NCBI GenBank assembly: GCA_016280445.1
Contig: JAEEGS010000038.1
Span: 1-64,000 of the forward strand
Direction: 5' to 3'
Origin: Bacteroidaceae bacterium
GTDB lineage: Bacteria; Bacteroidota; Bacteroidia; Bacteroidales; Bacteroidaceae
DNA: 64,000 bases
Below are positions 10,501-17,982 of this stretch, piece after piece. How positions within the stretch are numbered: the stretch's first letter is position 1; the number at the start of each line of letters is the position of its first letter. The notes below the pieces were generated by a model that was given only the letters and a program-made list of their open reading frames with translations, did no database searches and had not been told where the DNA came from. Position numbers and translations under genes: made by a program.

Positions 10501-10680
10501 GCCGACATCGTCGATATGAACGACCGCATGCAGCGAACCTTGCAACAAGCCGAAGGACTGCGCGAAACCGCACACATGGCCACGTTCGTCAATATGTACG
10601 TGCGGGGATGCAGCCTCATGGCCAAGGAACCTTTCTACCAGGAATGGCAAACAAGAACCCTTAAATCCCAAATAGTATGA
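7594..10680 (+). CDS. HerA/FtsK-type P-loop ATPase (DUF87-like)
   Basis: 1028 residues. Residues 1-215 form a domain of unknown type. Residues about 225-350 are Ser/Thr/Gly-rich low complexity with repeated SxxTS patterns. The ATPase core follows: Walker A GTTGSGKSNT near 524-533, an EPAKGEYKHVF block, Walker B VTILEEAHNLL near 749-759, and a downstream IIADQSPSMLD strand with arginine-containing ENxxTKII-like segments. This order is that of HerA-like and conjugative TraG/VirB4-like ring ATPases, which pump DNA or protein through hexameric rings. The 220-residue C-terminus (after EEAKRMRVFYGIL) is helical. It overlaps the next gene by ATGA. The substrate is unknown; there is no NurA nuclease next to it. 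Confidence 0.85.
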   Translation: MSGNKNLVKLPKGIIPVIPEQLQEAGNLFDEVVSKAYLTRLSSAEVIPYKGRELMPIRWYNINKIVYEEGIFFTDKMAMLLASLHNVCDIVAMALKKRNGVTSLCIGTRDVEGADFVSAKILEAGMKGVLPGMAYENKSTEDMLDGMDNPSISCVSGVASLPDDKKENFIQGIENLINATKNIGNFTAIILANKVSSGEAIRIRKAYENLYSEISMLEKVQFSYNDSQTQGVTTTLTEGFSESVTNNISHTISHGTSQSTSVGENTSKSSGWNAGIPLLITMIGRNGGTSIGTSLNETTGTNDQVSDTDGESKMQGKNSSESRGTSQSLTTGQGLQLSRSNRYVKSCMDMLDRQIERMQKSAPAGLWSVATYFIADSDTTSQELASIYRGIIVGEESDVETVCINQWKRYDEKMQPNTCVAEIKKYLARQLHPQFRLTNGISCTAGSMVDSHELAIHLSLPQSSVPGLLVRHEQTFGRDVRMAGGTTPNEENSIALGNVMHLGETYNEKVLLDINGLAKHTFVTGTTGSGKSNTLYLLIDELTQKDKTFLVIEPAKGEYKHVFGQREDVTVYGTNPRTSILLRFNPFSFPDSIDVYEHIDALVEIFNACWPMYAAMPQVMKHSIMEAYKACGWDLESSCNTLGIYPTVEDVLDALKDYINSSEYSSDTKGDYKGALETRLKSMCEGMVGRIFRGTPIDDDALFNHNAIIDLSRVNSSETKSLLMGLLIMKLNEFRMSEEKGMNQKLRHVTILEEAHNLLKRTSTDQSAESSNVAGMAVEKIANSMAEMRTYGEGFIIADQSPSMLDLATIRNTNTKIIMSLPEHQDRETAGKAIGLDDDHIPEISRLKVGEAIVYQNGWEEPVKTKINFYEADETPWQYEAPDTEKEREEEAKRMRVFYGILYRLYARAFVQYGKPTFVHLIEQLPLSGRKRAAVLQRVKAVDVPSVDDCGFIMATIHGTTLCQQMQQAADIVDMNDRMQRTLQQAEGLRETAHMATFVNMYVRGCSLMAKEPFYQEWQTRTLKSQIV

Positions 10681-11900
10681 TAGAGACATTGATACAATCC
10701 GTCCAAGACCTTGCTACCAAGGCCATCGACATGGTGGAGAGCGGCTTCGACTTCCGTCTGCCGGAACTCCCAAGTGTGAAAAGCGAGAAGGATGCGCTCG
10801 CACAGGAGGTGCTCACATTGCGTGCCCAACTCTCGGCAAGGGATGCTACCGACTTTTTCGGACTGCCCAACACTCCCGTTATAGAGGGTGACACCATCTG
10901 CGTGCATCTTGGCGACCTCAACGTGTCGATTGACGATGCCCTTGAGTATAGCCTTGACGATTTCAAAGATTTGGACTGTACTTCGCTCGAAGACATGTCG
11001 AAGATATGGGCGCATGAGTGTGGACACCGTGTGCTCCAACCCCTGCCACTCAGCAACTGGGCGCACGAGCTGGGTGCCGACTTCTTCGCTGGCGTGCGTT
11101 CCGAGATGCTCGGACTGCCCAGCGGGCACTTCGAGGAGGCTCTGCGCAGCCAACCCCCTTCTGAGAGCCACCCTGGTGGCGATTTACGCATGCGTGCCAT
11201 CGACTTTGGACGTGTGTTTGTGGCTGAGATGCGCAACCGTGGCTTGGAGCCCACTCTCGAACAGTGTATCGCAGCCTTCCGGTTGTCACCCTTTGCCAAT
11301 ATGGACTACGCTGACATGGAACAGGGAGGCATGGCGGAAGCTGCCCTCACTCCCAGCCCCATGCCCGATACTACAAAGGGTGCTTTCTCTCCATACTGGA
11401 ATATGCCTACCGTCGACGAGATGGATTTCTTCACTCTGCCCACGCTCACTGAGGCCGATTACAAAGCTGTCGAGCAGCAAATCATGCAGGACAGCATTCC
11501 ATGGATGCAAGAAACGCTCGATCCCGTGTCGCCACCACCTACCAGCCCCATCTTTGAATACGATGACAAGGGAGGCTGCACTGTGACAGACATCACTGGT
11601 CAACGCATCCACTATACCAATGCTCAAGAAGTTTATGACATGTGCGACGTGTTCAGTGGATTCCATGCTAACGAACACTCATGGGATGGTTCTATCGCCT
11701 ACAATCAGGCGCGCCTCGACTGTGCGGCAGAGATAGAGGCCAAGCGCGACGATGCTGTGAATAGGTATCAAAATGCTCTGGGGGCCGGTGATATCAATGG
11801 CGCAGCCTATTGGGAGCAGGAAGCCAACGGCTGGCAAGGAGTGCTTGCTGACCACTGGGGCGTACCTACCTATGGCTCCCCAAAAGCACCCGGAATTTGA
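10677..11900 (+). CDS. Predicted zinc metallopeptidase
   Basis: 407 residues, start overlapping the preceding stop (ATGA). A zincin signature HECGH sits at residues 113-117. A second acidic block HELGADFF (130-137) comes 12 residues later and can supply the third zinc ligand, as in gluzincin and minigluzincin folds. The C-terminal 150 residues are helical with a Pro-rich linker (PVSPPPTSP) and end in a Tyr/Gln/Trp-rich segment. There is no signal peptide, so it is presumably cytosolic. Being translationally coupled to a HerA-like ATPase suggests a regulated protease or effector arm of the same complex. The family is not recognised and the catalytic assignment rests on the HExxH motif. Confidence 0.65.
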   Translation: MIETLIQSVQDLATKAIDMVESGFDFRLPELPSVKSEKDALAQEVLTLRAQLSARDATDFFGLPNTPVIEGDTICVHLGDLNVSIDDALEYSLDDFKDLDCTSLEDMSKIWAHECGHRVLQPLPLSNWAHELGADFFAGVRSEMLGLPSGHFEEALRSQPPSESHPGGDLRMRAIDFGRVFVAEMRNRGLEPTLEQCIAAFRLSPFANMDYADMEQGGMAEAALTPSPMPDTTKGAFSPYWNMPTVDEMDFFTLPTLTEADYKAVEQQIMQDSIPWMQETLDPVSPPPTSPIFEYDDKGGCTVTDITGQRIHYTNAQEVYDMCDVFSGFHANEHSWDGSIAYNQARLDCAAEIEAKRDDAVNRYQNALGAGDINGAAYWEQEANGWQGVLADHWGVPTYGSPKAPGI

Positions 11901-11914
11901 GATGAGTTGAGAAA

Positions 11915-12595
11915 ATGGCCAAACAAAAGTTTTATGTAGTGTGGGACGGTGCTGAAGATGGGGTTTACACCTCATGGGAAGCCTGTCAACAAGCTGTGAG
12001 TGGATATTCGGGTGCTAAGTATCAAGCATTCAAGACGGAGGCTGAGGCGGAAGAGGCGTTTGAGATGGGGTATGAGAAATACAAGGAGCAAGAGGCAAAG
12101 AACAAGGAGCAGGAGAAAAAAGAAAATCCAGACGCGTCTTCCGCCCCTCGCTCCATGTCCCTTGCCATTCACCCGTCACTTCCTGCTCCTGCAATTGAGA
12201 ACTCCATTGCTGTCGATGCTGCTTGTTCGGGCAACCCTGGCAAGATGGAGTATCGAGGGGTGTATCTGCGTACAGGCAAAGAGATTTTCCACTATGGTCC
12301 TGTGTGGGGTACCAACAACATTGGTGAGTTCTTGGCCATCGTGCACGGATTGGCTCTGCTGAAACAGAAAGGGTTGTACCAGATGCCCATCTACAGTGAC
12401 AGCGTGAACGCACAACTGTGGGTGAAACGCAAGAAGTGCAAGACCACCCTCGAACGTAACGAGAAGACTGAAGGACTCTTCCAACTCATCGAACGTGCCG
12501 AGAAGTGGTTGAAAGAAAACACCTACCAGAACCCTATCATCAAGTGGCCCACTGAAGAGTGGGGAGAAATACCTGCAGACTTCGGCAGGAAGTGA
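11915..12595 (+). CDS. Ribonuclease HI with N-terminal viroplasmin domain
   Basis: 226 residues. Residues 3-50 (FYVVWDGAEDGVYTSW and following) are a caulimovirus viroplasmin/RNase H N-terminal domain that binds RNA-DNA hybrids. A charged, Lys/Glu-rich linker follows. From about residue 93 the RNase H fold reads IAVDAACSGNPG, NNIGEFLAIVHGL, IYSDSVNA, giving the catalytic Asp-Glu-Asp, with a final Asp in EIPADFG. It cleaves the RNA strand of RNA-DNA hybrids. It lies only 14 bases after the metallopeptidase gene and is probably cotranscribed, although this type of RNase HI is widespread in Bacteroidales as a stand-alone gene. Confidence 0.9.
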   Translation: MAKQKFYVVWDGAEDGVYTSWEACQQAVSGYSGAKYQAFKTEAEAEEAFEMGYEKYKEQEAKNKEQEKKENPDASSAPRSMSLAIHPSLPAPAIENSIAVDAACSGNPGKMEYRGVYLRTGKEIFHYGPVWGTNNIGEFLAIVHGLALLKQKGLYQMPIYSDSVNAQLWVKRKKCKTTLERNEKTEGLFQLIERAEKWLKENTYQNPIIKWPTEEWGEIPADFGRK

Positions 12596-12697
12596 AACAC
12601 ACGGGAAAAGGGATTTAAAGTGAGCGGCTGTCTTTTTGGTGTCTATATCGTGAACGGCAAGAAATACAGGAAAAGATGAAATAAAAAATCTTTTTAT

Positions 12698-12728
12698 TTT
12701 GTATTGTGTTCGATTTGCACTACCTTTG
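12698..12728 (+). promoter_or_regulatory. Promoter of the SDR/rnhB operon
   Basis: TTTG (12698-12701), 19 bases, TACCTTTG (12721-12728). The sequence around the -7 box, CGATTTGCACTACCTTTGCA, is repeated exactly in the argS promoter. Confidence 0.85.
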
Positions 12729-12769
12729 CAATCTGAACTAATTAGTAACTTATCAAAAAATAAATTCTT

Positions 12770-13579
12770 ATGGCAGATCTTTCTAACTTTTCTTTGGAAG
12801 GTAAGAATGCGTGGATTACAGGCGCATCTTACGGTATCGGTTTCAACATTGCCAAGGCTTTTGTGAAGGCTGGGGCAAACATGATTGTGTTTAACGACAT
12901 CAACGAGGCTGCATTGGAGCGTGGCCTGGCTAACTACAAGGAGGCTGGCATCACCAACGTGAAGGGTTATGTGTGTGACGTGACGGACGAGGTGGGTGTG
13001 AAGGCATTGGTGGATAAGATTCACGCTGAAGTGGGTCAGATTGACATCCTTGTGAACAACGCTGGCATCATCAAGCGCATTCCGATGCATGAGATGGCTC
13101 GTCAGGAGTTCCAGCAGGTGATTGACATCGACCTTGTGGCACCGTTCATCTGCGCCAGTGCTGTGCTGCCAGAGATGATGGAACGTAAAGAGGGTAAGAT
13201 TATCAATATCTGCTCCATGATGAGTGAACTGGGTCGTGAAACGGTATCAGCCTATGCAGCTGCTAAGGGTGGTTTGAAGATGCTGACTCGTAACATCTGC
13301 TCGGAGTATGGCGAGTACAACATCCAGTGCAACGGCATTGGCCCCGGCTACATTGCCACTCCTCAGACGGCTCCGCTGCGTGAGCGTCAGCCTGATGGCA
13401 GTCGTCATCCATTCGATTCGTTCATCTGCGCAAAGACTCCAGCTGGTCGTTGGCTCGACCCATCTGAACTGGGCGGTCCTGCCGTGTTCTTGGCTTCCCA
13501 TGCATCAGATGCTGTGAACGGTCACGTGCTGTATGTGGACGGCGGTATCTTGGCTTACATCGGAAAGCAGCCGAAATAA
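12770..13579 (+). CDS. SDR dehydrogenase, gluconate 5-dehydrogenase / KduD type
   Basis: 269 residues, a classical short-chain dehydrogenase. The dinucleotide-binding TGASYGIG is at 17-24, then NNAG, a catalytic Ser in the INICSMMS strand and YAAAK. It matches the gluconate 5-dehydrogenase / 2-dehydro-3-deoxy-gluconate dehydrogenase branch, which reduces ketoaldonates in hexuronate or gluconate use. The distinctive PLRERQPDGSRHPFDSF loop and GRWLDPSELGGPAVFLAS end are typical of the Bacteroidales members. Substrate cannot be fixed because no other sugar-acid genes adjoin. It is followed three bases later by rnhB. Confidence 0.87.
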   Translation: MADLSNFSLEGKNAWITGASYGIGFNIAKAFVKAGANMIVFNDINEAALERGLANYKEAGITNVKGYVCDVTDEVGVKALVDKIHAEVGQIDILVNNAGIIKRIPMHEMARQEFQQVIDIDLVAPFICASAVLPEMMERKEGKIINICSMMSELGRETVSAYAAAKGGLKMLTRNICSEYGEYNIQCNGIGPGYIATPQTAPLRERQPDGSRHPFDSFICAKTPAGRWLDPSELGGPAVFLASHASDAVNGHVLYVDGGILAYIGKQPK

Positions 13580-13582
13580 GGG

Positions 13583-14191
13583 ATGTTATTGCCCTATTAT
13601 AAAAAAGGTGTCATCGAGGCTGGCTGTGATGAGGCTGGTCGTGGCTGTTTGGCAGGTAGTGTATATGCGGCAGCAGTCATTCTGCCCCCTGACTATCACA
13701 ACGACCTGTTGAACGATTCGAAGCAGTTGACGGCCAAGCAGCGGTATCGGTTGCGCGATGAGATAGAACGCGATGCAGTGGCATGGGCATTGGGCATTGT
13801 AACAGCGCAGGAGATTGATGAGATGAACATCCTGCGTGCCAGCATCACGGCGATGCATCGGGCGATAGATGGGTTGAAGGTAAGACCCGAATATCTGATT
13901 GTTGATGGCAATAGGTTCAGGAAGTACCACGATTTGCCCTTTACGACCATCGTGAAGGGGGATGGGAAATACCTCTCTATCGCGGCAGCTTCTATCTTGG
14001 CAAAAACCTATCGCGACGATTACATGAAGAAATTGCACGAGGAATATCCTTTTTATGGATGGGACCACAATGCGGGCTATCCGACAAAGGAACATCGTCA
14101 AGGAATTGAAATTCATGGAACTACGCCGTATCATCGGATGACATTCAATCTTTTAGGGACGGTTCAGCTCGAACTTCCCTTCACAGAGTAG
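13583..14191 (+). CDS. rnhB: Ribonuclease HII
   Basis: 202 residues, full length. It removes single ribonucleotides and RNA primers from DNA. The catalytic signature GCDEAGRGCLAG carries the DEXXG acidic pair. LIVDGN supplies the third Asp, and SIAAASILAKTYRDD is the conserved C-terminal block. The ATG lies three bases after the SDR stop, so the two genes are cotranscribed. A strong terminator begins five bases after the stop. Confidence 0.96.
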   Translation: MLLPYYKKGVIEAGCDEAGRGCLAGSVYAAAVILPPDYHNDLLNDSKQLTAKQRYRLRDEIERDAVAWALGIVTAQEIDEMNILRASITAMHRAIDGLKVRPEYLIVDGNRFRKYHDLPFTTIVKGDGKYLSIAAASILAKTYRDDYMKKLHEEYPFYGWDHNAGYPTKEHRQGIEIHGTTPYHRMTFNLLGTVQLELPFTE

Positions 14192-14195
14192 GGAA

Positions 14196-14243
14196 AAACC
14201 CCTCGCAAATAGGAAAAACTTGTTTGCGAGGGGTTTGTTTTTG
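14196..14243 (+). terminator. Terminator of the SDR/rnhB operon
   Basis: A 14-bp stem (14196-14209 with 14223-14236) with a 13-base loop, followed by a G and T5. Its right arm contains the -33 box of the next promoter. Confidence 0.88.
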
Positions 14244-14254
14244 TCATAACTTTG
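14223..14254 (+). promoter_or_regulatory. Promoter nested in the preceding terminator
   Basis: TTTG (14223-14226) lies inside the terminator stem. It is followed by 20 bases and TAACTTTG (14247-14254), 52 bases before the ATG of the next gene. Confidence 0.7.
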
Positions 14255-14305
14255 CATCGTAAACAAAAAGAAACGCAGTATTAACACTCTAAAAAGAATA
14301 CAACT

Positions 14306-15328
14306 ATGAAGGCTTTAAGAACTATCCTCACCGCTATCGTCCTCCTCACCGGAGCAATGACGATGAACGCTCAGCCTATGAACGTTGTGGCAATACAGAG
14401 CAATGCAAGGTTCTTGACCGACCGCATGGCATACACGCTGGGCATCAGCGATCCTTATCTCATCGACGAGATTTATCGCATCAACTACGACTACATCTGG
14501 GGCGTGAACGACTATCTGGATGATGTGGCCTTGGGTTACTACTACGATGACTACATGACCGTGGTGGCTGCTCGCGACGCTGCTCTCCGCAATCTGTTGG
14601 GCTATACCATCTGGAACCGGCTGATTTCCTACAGCTACTTCTATCGTCCCATTGTGTTTGCCAACCATCGCTGGCACTTCTCTATCTACGACTACGACCG
14701 CTATGGTGTACGCCACTTCTTCTATGGTGCACCTCGTCCCATCGTACATGGATACGCAGGCGGACACTTCTTCCGTCCGATGGCTCCTGTGGGAGGCAGA
14801 AGAATGGCTCCTCCCCCACCAGCACCCAGAAGACCACACGCTGGCATGCCACCTCGTGGTGGCGCTCCCGCTCCAAGAGTAGCTCCTCGTGGTGGCGCCC
14901 CTGCACCAAGAATGGCTCCTCGTGGTGGCGCACCTGCACATGGCGTAGCTCCTCACGGAGGTCAGATGAACAATGTGCCTCCACGCACGAACATCGCCAA
15001 TCAGAACACCAATGTCAACCACAATACGAACACCAATGTTAACGTGAACGTCAATCAGAATGTTCATAGCGGTGCTAACGGACGTGATATGCGCAGCAAC
15101 ATGAATACTGGTAGTGGAATGCGTGGTGGCTATGGCGGAATGCGTAGCAACAATAATATGGGCAGTTCTTCTCGTAGCAGCAGTGTACCCACTCGTAGCA
15201 GTGTACCCACTCGTAGCGCAGCTCCTGTCAGCGGTGGCACACGTGGAAGCATGGGAGGACATGGCAACATGGGCGGCCGCGGAGGCGGTGGCGGACGTGG
15301 AGGAAGCTTTGGTGGTGGCCGCAGATGA
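14306..15328 (+). CDS. Exported low-complexity Pro/Gly/Asn-rich protein
   Basis: 340 residues with a signal peptide (cleavage near MTMNAQ, residue 23). Residues 25-145 form a Tyr/Asp-rich, probably folded domain (DEIYRINYDYIWGVNDYLDD). After that the protein is low complexity. There are three to four RGGAPAPR-type repeats at about 180-215, then an Asn/Thr/Val stretch of NTNVN units at about 230-250, then Ser/Arg and Gly/Arg repeats ending GGSFGGGRR. Such proteins are typical exported or surface proteins of Prevotella; no function is known. The repeats are encoded by near-identical DNA, so copy number may vary between strains. Monocistronic. Confidence 0.8.
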   Translation: MKALRTILTAIVLLTGAMTMNAQPMNVVAIQSNARFLTDRMAYTLGISDPYLIDEIYRINYDYIWGVNDYLDDVALGYYYDDYMTVVAARDAALRNLLGYTIWNRLISYSYFYRPIVFANHRWHFSIYDYDRYGVRHFFYGAPRPIVHGYAGGHFFRPMAPVGGRRMAPPPPAPRRPHAGMPPRGGAPAPRVAPRGGAPAPRMAPRGGAPAHGVAPHGGQMNNVPPRTNIANQNTNVNHNTNTNVNVNVNQNVHSGANGRDMRSNMNTGSGMRGGYGGMRSNNNMGSSSRSSSVPTRSSVPTRSAAPVSGGTRGSMGGHGNMGGRGGGGGRGGSFGGGRR

Positions 15329-15415
15329 TGTTGATGAGTTCAAGTGAACTTGACTCCACATACGATTCGTACTCTCTTTCTACTATATATTTGACTGATT
15401 ATTTTTATTGGTCCC

Positions 15416-15449
15416 AAGGCTATCTTTCGTGAGAAAGGTAGCCTTTTTT
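15416..15449 (+). terminator. Terminator of the low-complexity protein gene
   Basis: A 13-bp stem with one G-U pair (15416-15428 with 15433-15445), a GTGA loop and a T tract. Confidence 0.88.
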
Positions 15450-15489
15450 ATGTGTGAAGTGACTTTTTATCTCCTAATTCAATTTTCGG

Positions 15490-15640
15490 ATGTTTATTCG
15501 AACACGAATTTCACGAATTGACACGAACCATGCGGATTGTATTTTTATTGCTCGAAGCCGTGGACGGCTACAAATTTTACGAAACCATCCGGATGGTTCC
15601 CAACACGCTACAGTTCGTGTCATTCGTTGTGCAGAAGGCG
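15490..15640. repeat. Palindromic intergenic repeat element upstream of argS
   Basis: Contains an inverted repeat (ACGAATTGACACGAAC at 15513-15528 against GTTCGTGTC-ATTCGT at 15613-15627), a perfect 16-bp palindrome AACCATCCGGATGGTT (15583-15598) and a small hairpin (15556-15569). It looks like a REP/MITE-type element. I see no gene in 15450-15665. Confidence 0.6.
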
Positions 15641-15665
15641 CACTTCGCGGAAATACCCAAATATG

Positions 15666-15697
15666 TTTGGCATTTCGCTCGATTTGCACTACCTTTG
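15666..15697 (+). promoter_or_regulatory. Promoter of argS
   Basis: TTTG (15666-15669), 20 bases, TACCTTTG (15690-15697), 18 bases before the ATG. Confidence 0.8.
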
Positions 15698-15715
15698 CAC
15701 AAAATTTCGAATCGT

Positions 15716-17539
15716 ATGACAATAGAAAACAAACTGATAGCAGGTGTACAGGACGCAGTGAAGTCACTGTATGGCATGGAGGCAACGGCTCAGCAAGTGC
15801 AGTTGCAGAAGACAAAGGCTGAATTTGAGGGACACCTCACCGTGGTGGTGTTCCCGTTCGTCAAGGCCGCTCGTAAGGCGCCCGAGATGGTAGGTGAGGA
15901 GATTGGAAAGTATCTGGTGGAGAATGTGGGAGATGTGGTTGCCAAATACAATGTGGTGAAAGGTTTCCTCAACCTCGTCATCAGCGATGCGCCATGGATC
16001 ACACTGCTCAACAACATCAATGCCGATGAGAAGTTTGGTTTCCAGGCCGTTACCGACGAGAGTCCGCTGGTGATGATTGAGTATTCTTCGCCCAACACCA
16101 ACAAGCCCCTTCACCTTGGCCACGTGCGCAACAACCTTTTGGGTTCTGCTTTGGCACGCATTGTCGAGGCTAATGGCAATAAGGTGGTGAAGACCAACAT
16201 CGTGAACGACCGTGGCATCCACATCTGCAAGTCCATGCTTGCATGGCTCAAGTGGGGCAATGGTGAGACACCCGAATCATCAGGCAAGAAGGGCGACCAC
16301 CTCATTGGCGACTACTATGTAGCTTTCGACAAGCACTACCGTGCAGAGTGTGCCGAACTGGCGCAGCAATATATGGCTGAAGGCATGAGTGCTGAGGATG
16401 CCAAGGAGAAGGCGAAGCAAGAATCCCCTCTCATCAAGGAAGCACACGAGATGCTCGTCAAGTGGGAGCAGAATGACCCTGAAGTGCGTGCTCTCTGGAA
16501 GAAGATGAACGAGTGGGTATATGCAGGCTTTGACGAGACTTACAAGATGATGGGTGTAAGTTTCGACAAGATTTACTACGAATCAGACACCTACCTCGAA
16601 GGTAAGGAAAAGGTGATGGAAGGACTCGAAAAGGGCTTCTTCTATCGCCGTGAAGACGGTTCCGTCTGGGCGGACCTCACAGCAGAAGGATTGGACGAGA
16701 AACTCCTGCTCCGCAGCGATGGCACTTCTGTCTATATGACGCAGGACATTGGTACGGCGAAACTCCGTTTCCAGGACTTCCCCATCGACAAGATGATTTA
16801 CGTAGTGGGCAATGAACAGAACTACCACTTCCAGGTGCTCAGCATCCTGCTCGACAAACTCGGCTTCAAGTGGGGCAAAGACCTTGTGCACTTCTCATAC
16901 GGAATGGTCGAACTGCCTAATGGCAAGATGAAGAGCCGTGAAGGAACCGTGGTGGATGCCGACGACCTCATGGAAGCCATGATTGCCGATGCTTACGAAG
17001 CCAGCAAGGAACGCGTGAAGCAAACCGAGATGCCTGAAGAGGAAGCCCGTGAAGTGGCTCGCAAAGTGGGTCTTGGTGCGCTCAAATACTTTATCTTGAA
17101 AGTGGATGCCCGCAAAAATATGCTTTTCAATCCCGAAGAAAGTATCGACTTCAACGGCAACACGGGTCCTTTCATTCAATATACCTATGCCCGTATTGCC
17201 AGCATTCTCCGCAAGGCAAAGGAACAGAACATCAACATTCCTGCCCAACTTTCAACTTTCAACTTTCAACTTTCAACGAAAGAGACTGAACTCATTCAGA
17301 AACTGAACCAGTTCCCAGTAGCAGTGCGTCAGGCAGGTACTGACTACAGCCCATCAGGCATCTGCAACTACTGCTATGAACTGACCAAGGCTTTCAACCA
17401 GTTCTACCACGACTTCACCATCCTTGGCGAATCGAATGAAGAATTGAAGTTGTTCCGTCTCTCTTTGGCCAAAGCGGTAGGCAAGGTGATCAACCTGGGT
17501 ATGGGTCTCTTAGGCATAGAGATGCCTGAAAGAATGTAA
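15716..17539 (+). CDS. argS: Arginyl-tRNA synthetase
   Basis: 607 residues; the ATG at 15716 begins MTIENKLIAGVQDAV, the normal N-terminal Add-1 domain. Upstream in-frame starts lie within the repeat element and promoter and are rejected. It is a class I synthetase that charges tRNA-Arg. The HIGH motif is HLGH near residue 132 (NKPLHLGHVRNN) and the KMSK equivalent is GKMKSREG near 403. The anticodon-binding DALR domain is C-terminal. Between the catalytic core and the DALR domain a stretch PAQLSTFNFQLST is encoded by about 4.6 tandem copies of CAACTTT (17246-17277). It looks like an in-frame repeat insertion absent from the family. Confidence 0.97.
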   Translation: MTIENKLIAGVQDAVKSLYGMEATAQQVQLQKTKAEFEGHLTVVVFPFVKAARKAPEMVGEEIGKYLVENVGDVVAKYNVVKGFLNLVISDAPWITLLNNINADEKFGFQAVTDESPLVMIEYSSPNTNKPLHLGHVRNNLLGSALARIVEANGNKVVKTNIVNDRGIHICKSMLAWLKWGNGETPESSGKKGDHLIGDYYVAFDKHYRAECAELAQQYMAEGMSAEDAKEKAKQESPLIKEAHEMLVKWEQNDPEVRALWKKMNEWVYAGFDETYKMMGVSFDKIYYESDTYLEGKEKVMEGLEKGFFYRREDGSVWADLTAEGLDEKLLLRSDGTSVYMTQDIGTAKLRFQDFPIDKMIYVVGNEQNYHFQVLSILLDKLGFKWGKDLVHFSYGMVELPNGKMKSREGTVVDADDLMEAMIADAYEASKERVKQTEMPEEEAREVARKVGLGALKYFILKVDARKNMLFNPEESIDFNGNTGPFIQYTYARIASILRKAKEQNINIPAQLSTFNFQLSTKETELIQKLNQFPVAVRQAGTDYSPSGICNYCYELTKAFNQFYHDFTILGESNEELKLFRLSLAKAVGKVINLGMGLLGIEMPERM

Positions 17540-17541
17540 GG

Positions 17542-17982
17542 TCACTCCACCCATTCAGCCGAACGGTAAACACCATCTATCTGGTAGTTGAGTGCATCTT
17601 TCGGAGCCAGGCTGTTGACTACATACTTGATTTCTTCCTCGCTGGAACTAATGGTTTCTTCTGCGGATTCCACTTTCTGGCGAGTCACCAAGATGACGAA
17701 GTCCTCTTTGTCATCCAGTTTCCATGTGCCGTTGATGACCACCTTCTCTCCCTTTTTGTTTTCGGTGTAGCAGGTGTAGTCGCCATTGGCATAGAAGTTC
17801 TCGATGCCTTGAGGGTAGTCGGATTTTTTGTCTGAGACTTCGTTATAGCGCCAAGAGCCGATGAGGAAAAGATCCCACGTCGATTCCTTGGCCACAGATT
17901 CTTTGGGTTCTTCTTTGGAGTTACTCTGCCAGCAACCCACGAGCAGGAGTGCCAGTAAGGATATTAAAAGGGTCTTTTTCAT
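17542..17982 (-). CDS. Small lipoprotein
   Basis: 146 residues with a lipoprotein signal (MKKTLLISLLALLLVGC, Cys17). The mature part carries a lipocalin-like pattern: a GSWRYNEVSD strand, NFYANGDYTCYT and INGTWKLDDKEDF. This resembles the small beta-rich lipoproteins that annotation pipelines call lipocalin-like, but I cannot name a family. Anchored in the periplasmic or outer-membrane face. Its start overlaps the end of the preceding gene on this strand by four bases (ATGA), so the two are cotranscribed and coupled. Confidence 0.8.
   Translation of the reverse strand: MKKTLLISLLALLLVGCWQSNSKEEPKESVAKESTWDLFLIGSWRYNEVSDKKSDYPQGIENFYANGDYTCYTENKKGEKVVINGTWKLDDKEDFVILVTRQKVESAEETISSSEEEIKYVVNSLAPKDALNYQIDGVYRSAEWVE

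Noticed and set aside
3899..11900. Assignment of the dynamin/HerA operon to a named defence system
   Set aside because: No SNF2 helicase, NurA nuclease or ZorC-like partner is present; the gene set does not match a system I can name.
14315..15361. 348-codon open frame antisense to the low-complexity protein gene
   Set aside because: Product is only Ser/Thr/Ala/His repeats generated by the repeats of the sense gene.
15518..15715. N-terminal extension of ArgS
   Set aside because: The extension would be translated from the repeat element and the promoter; the ATG at 15716 gives the normal family start.
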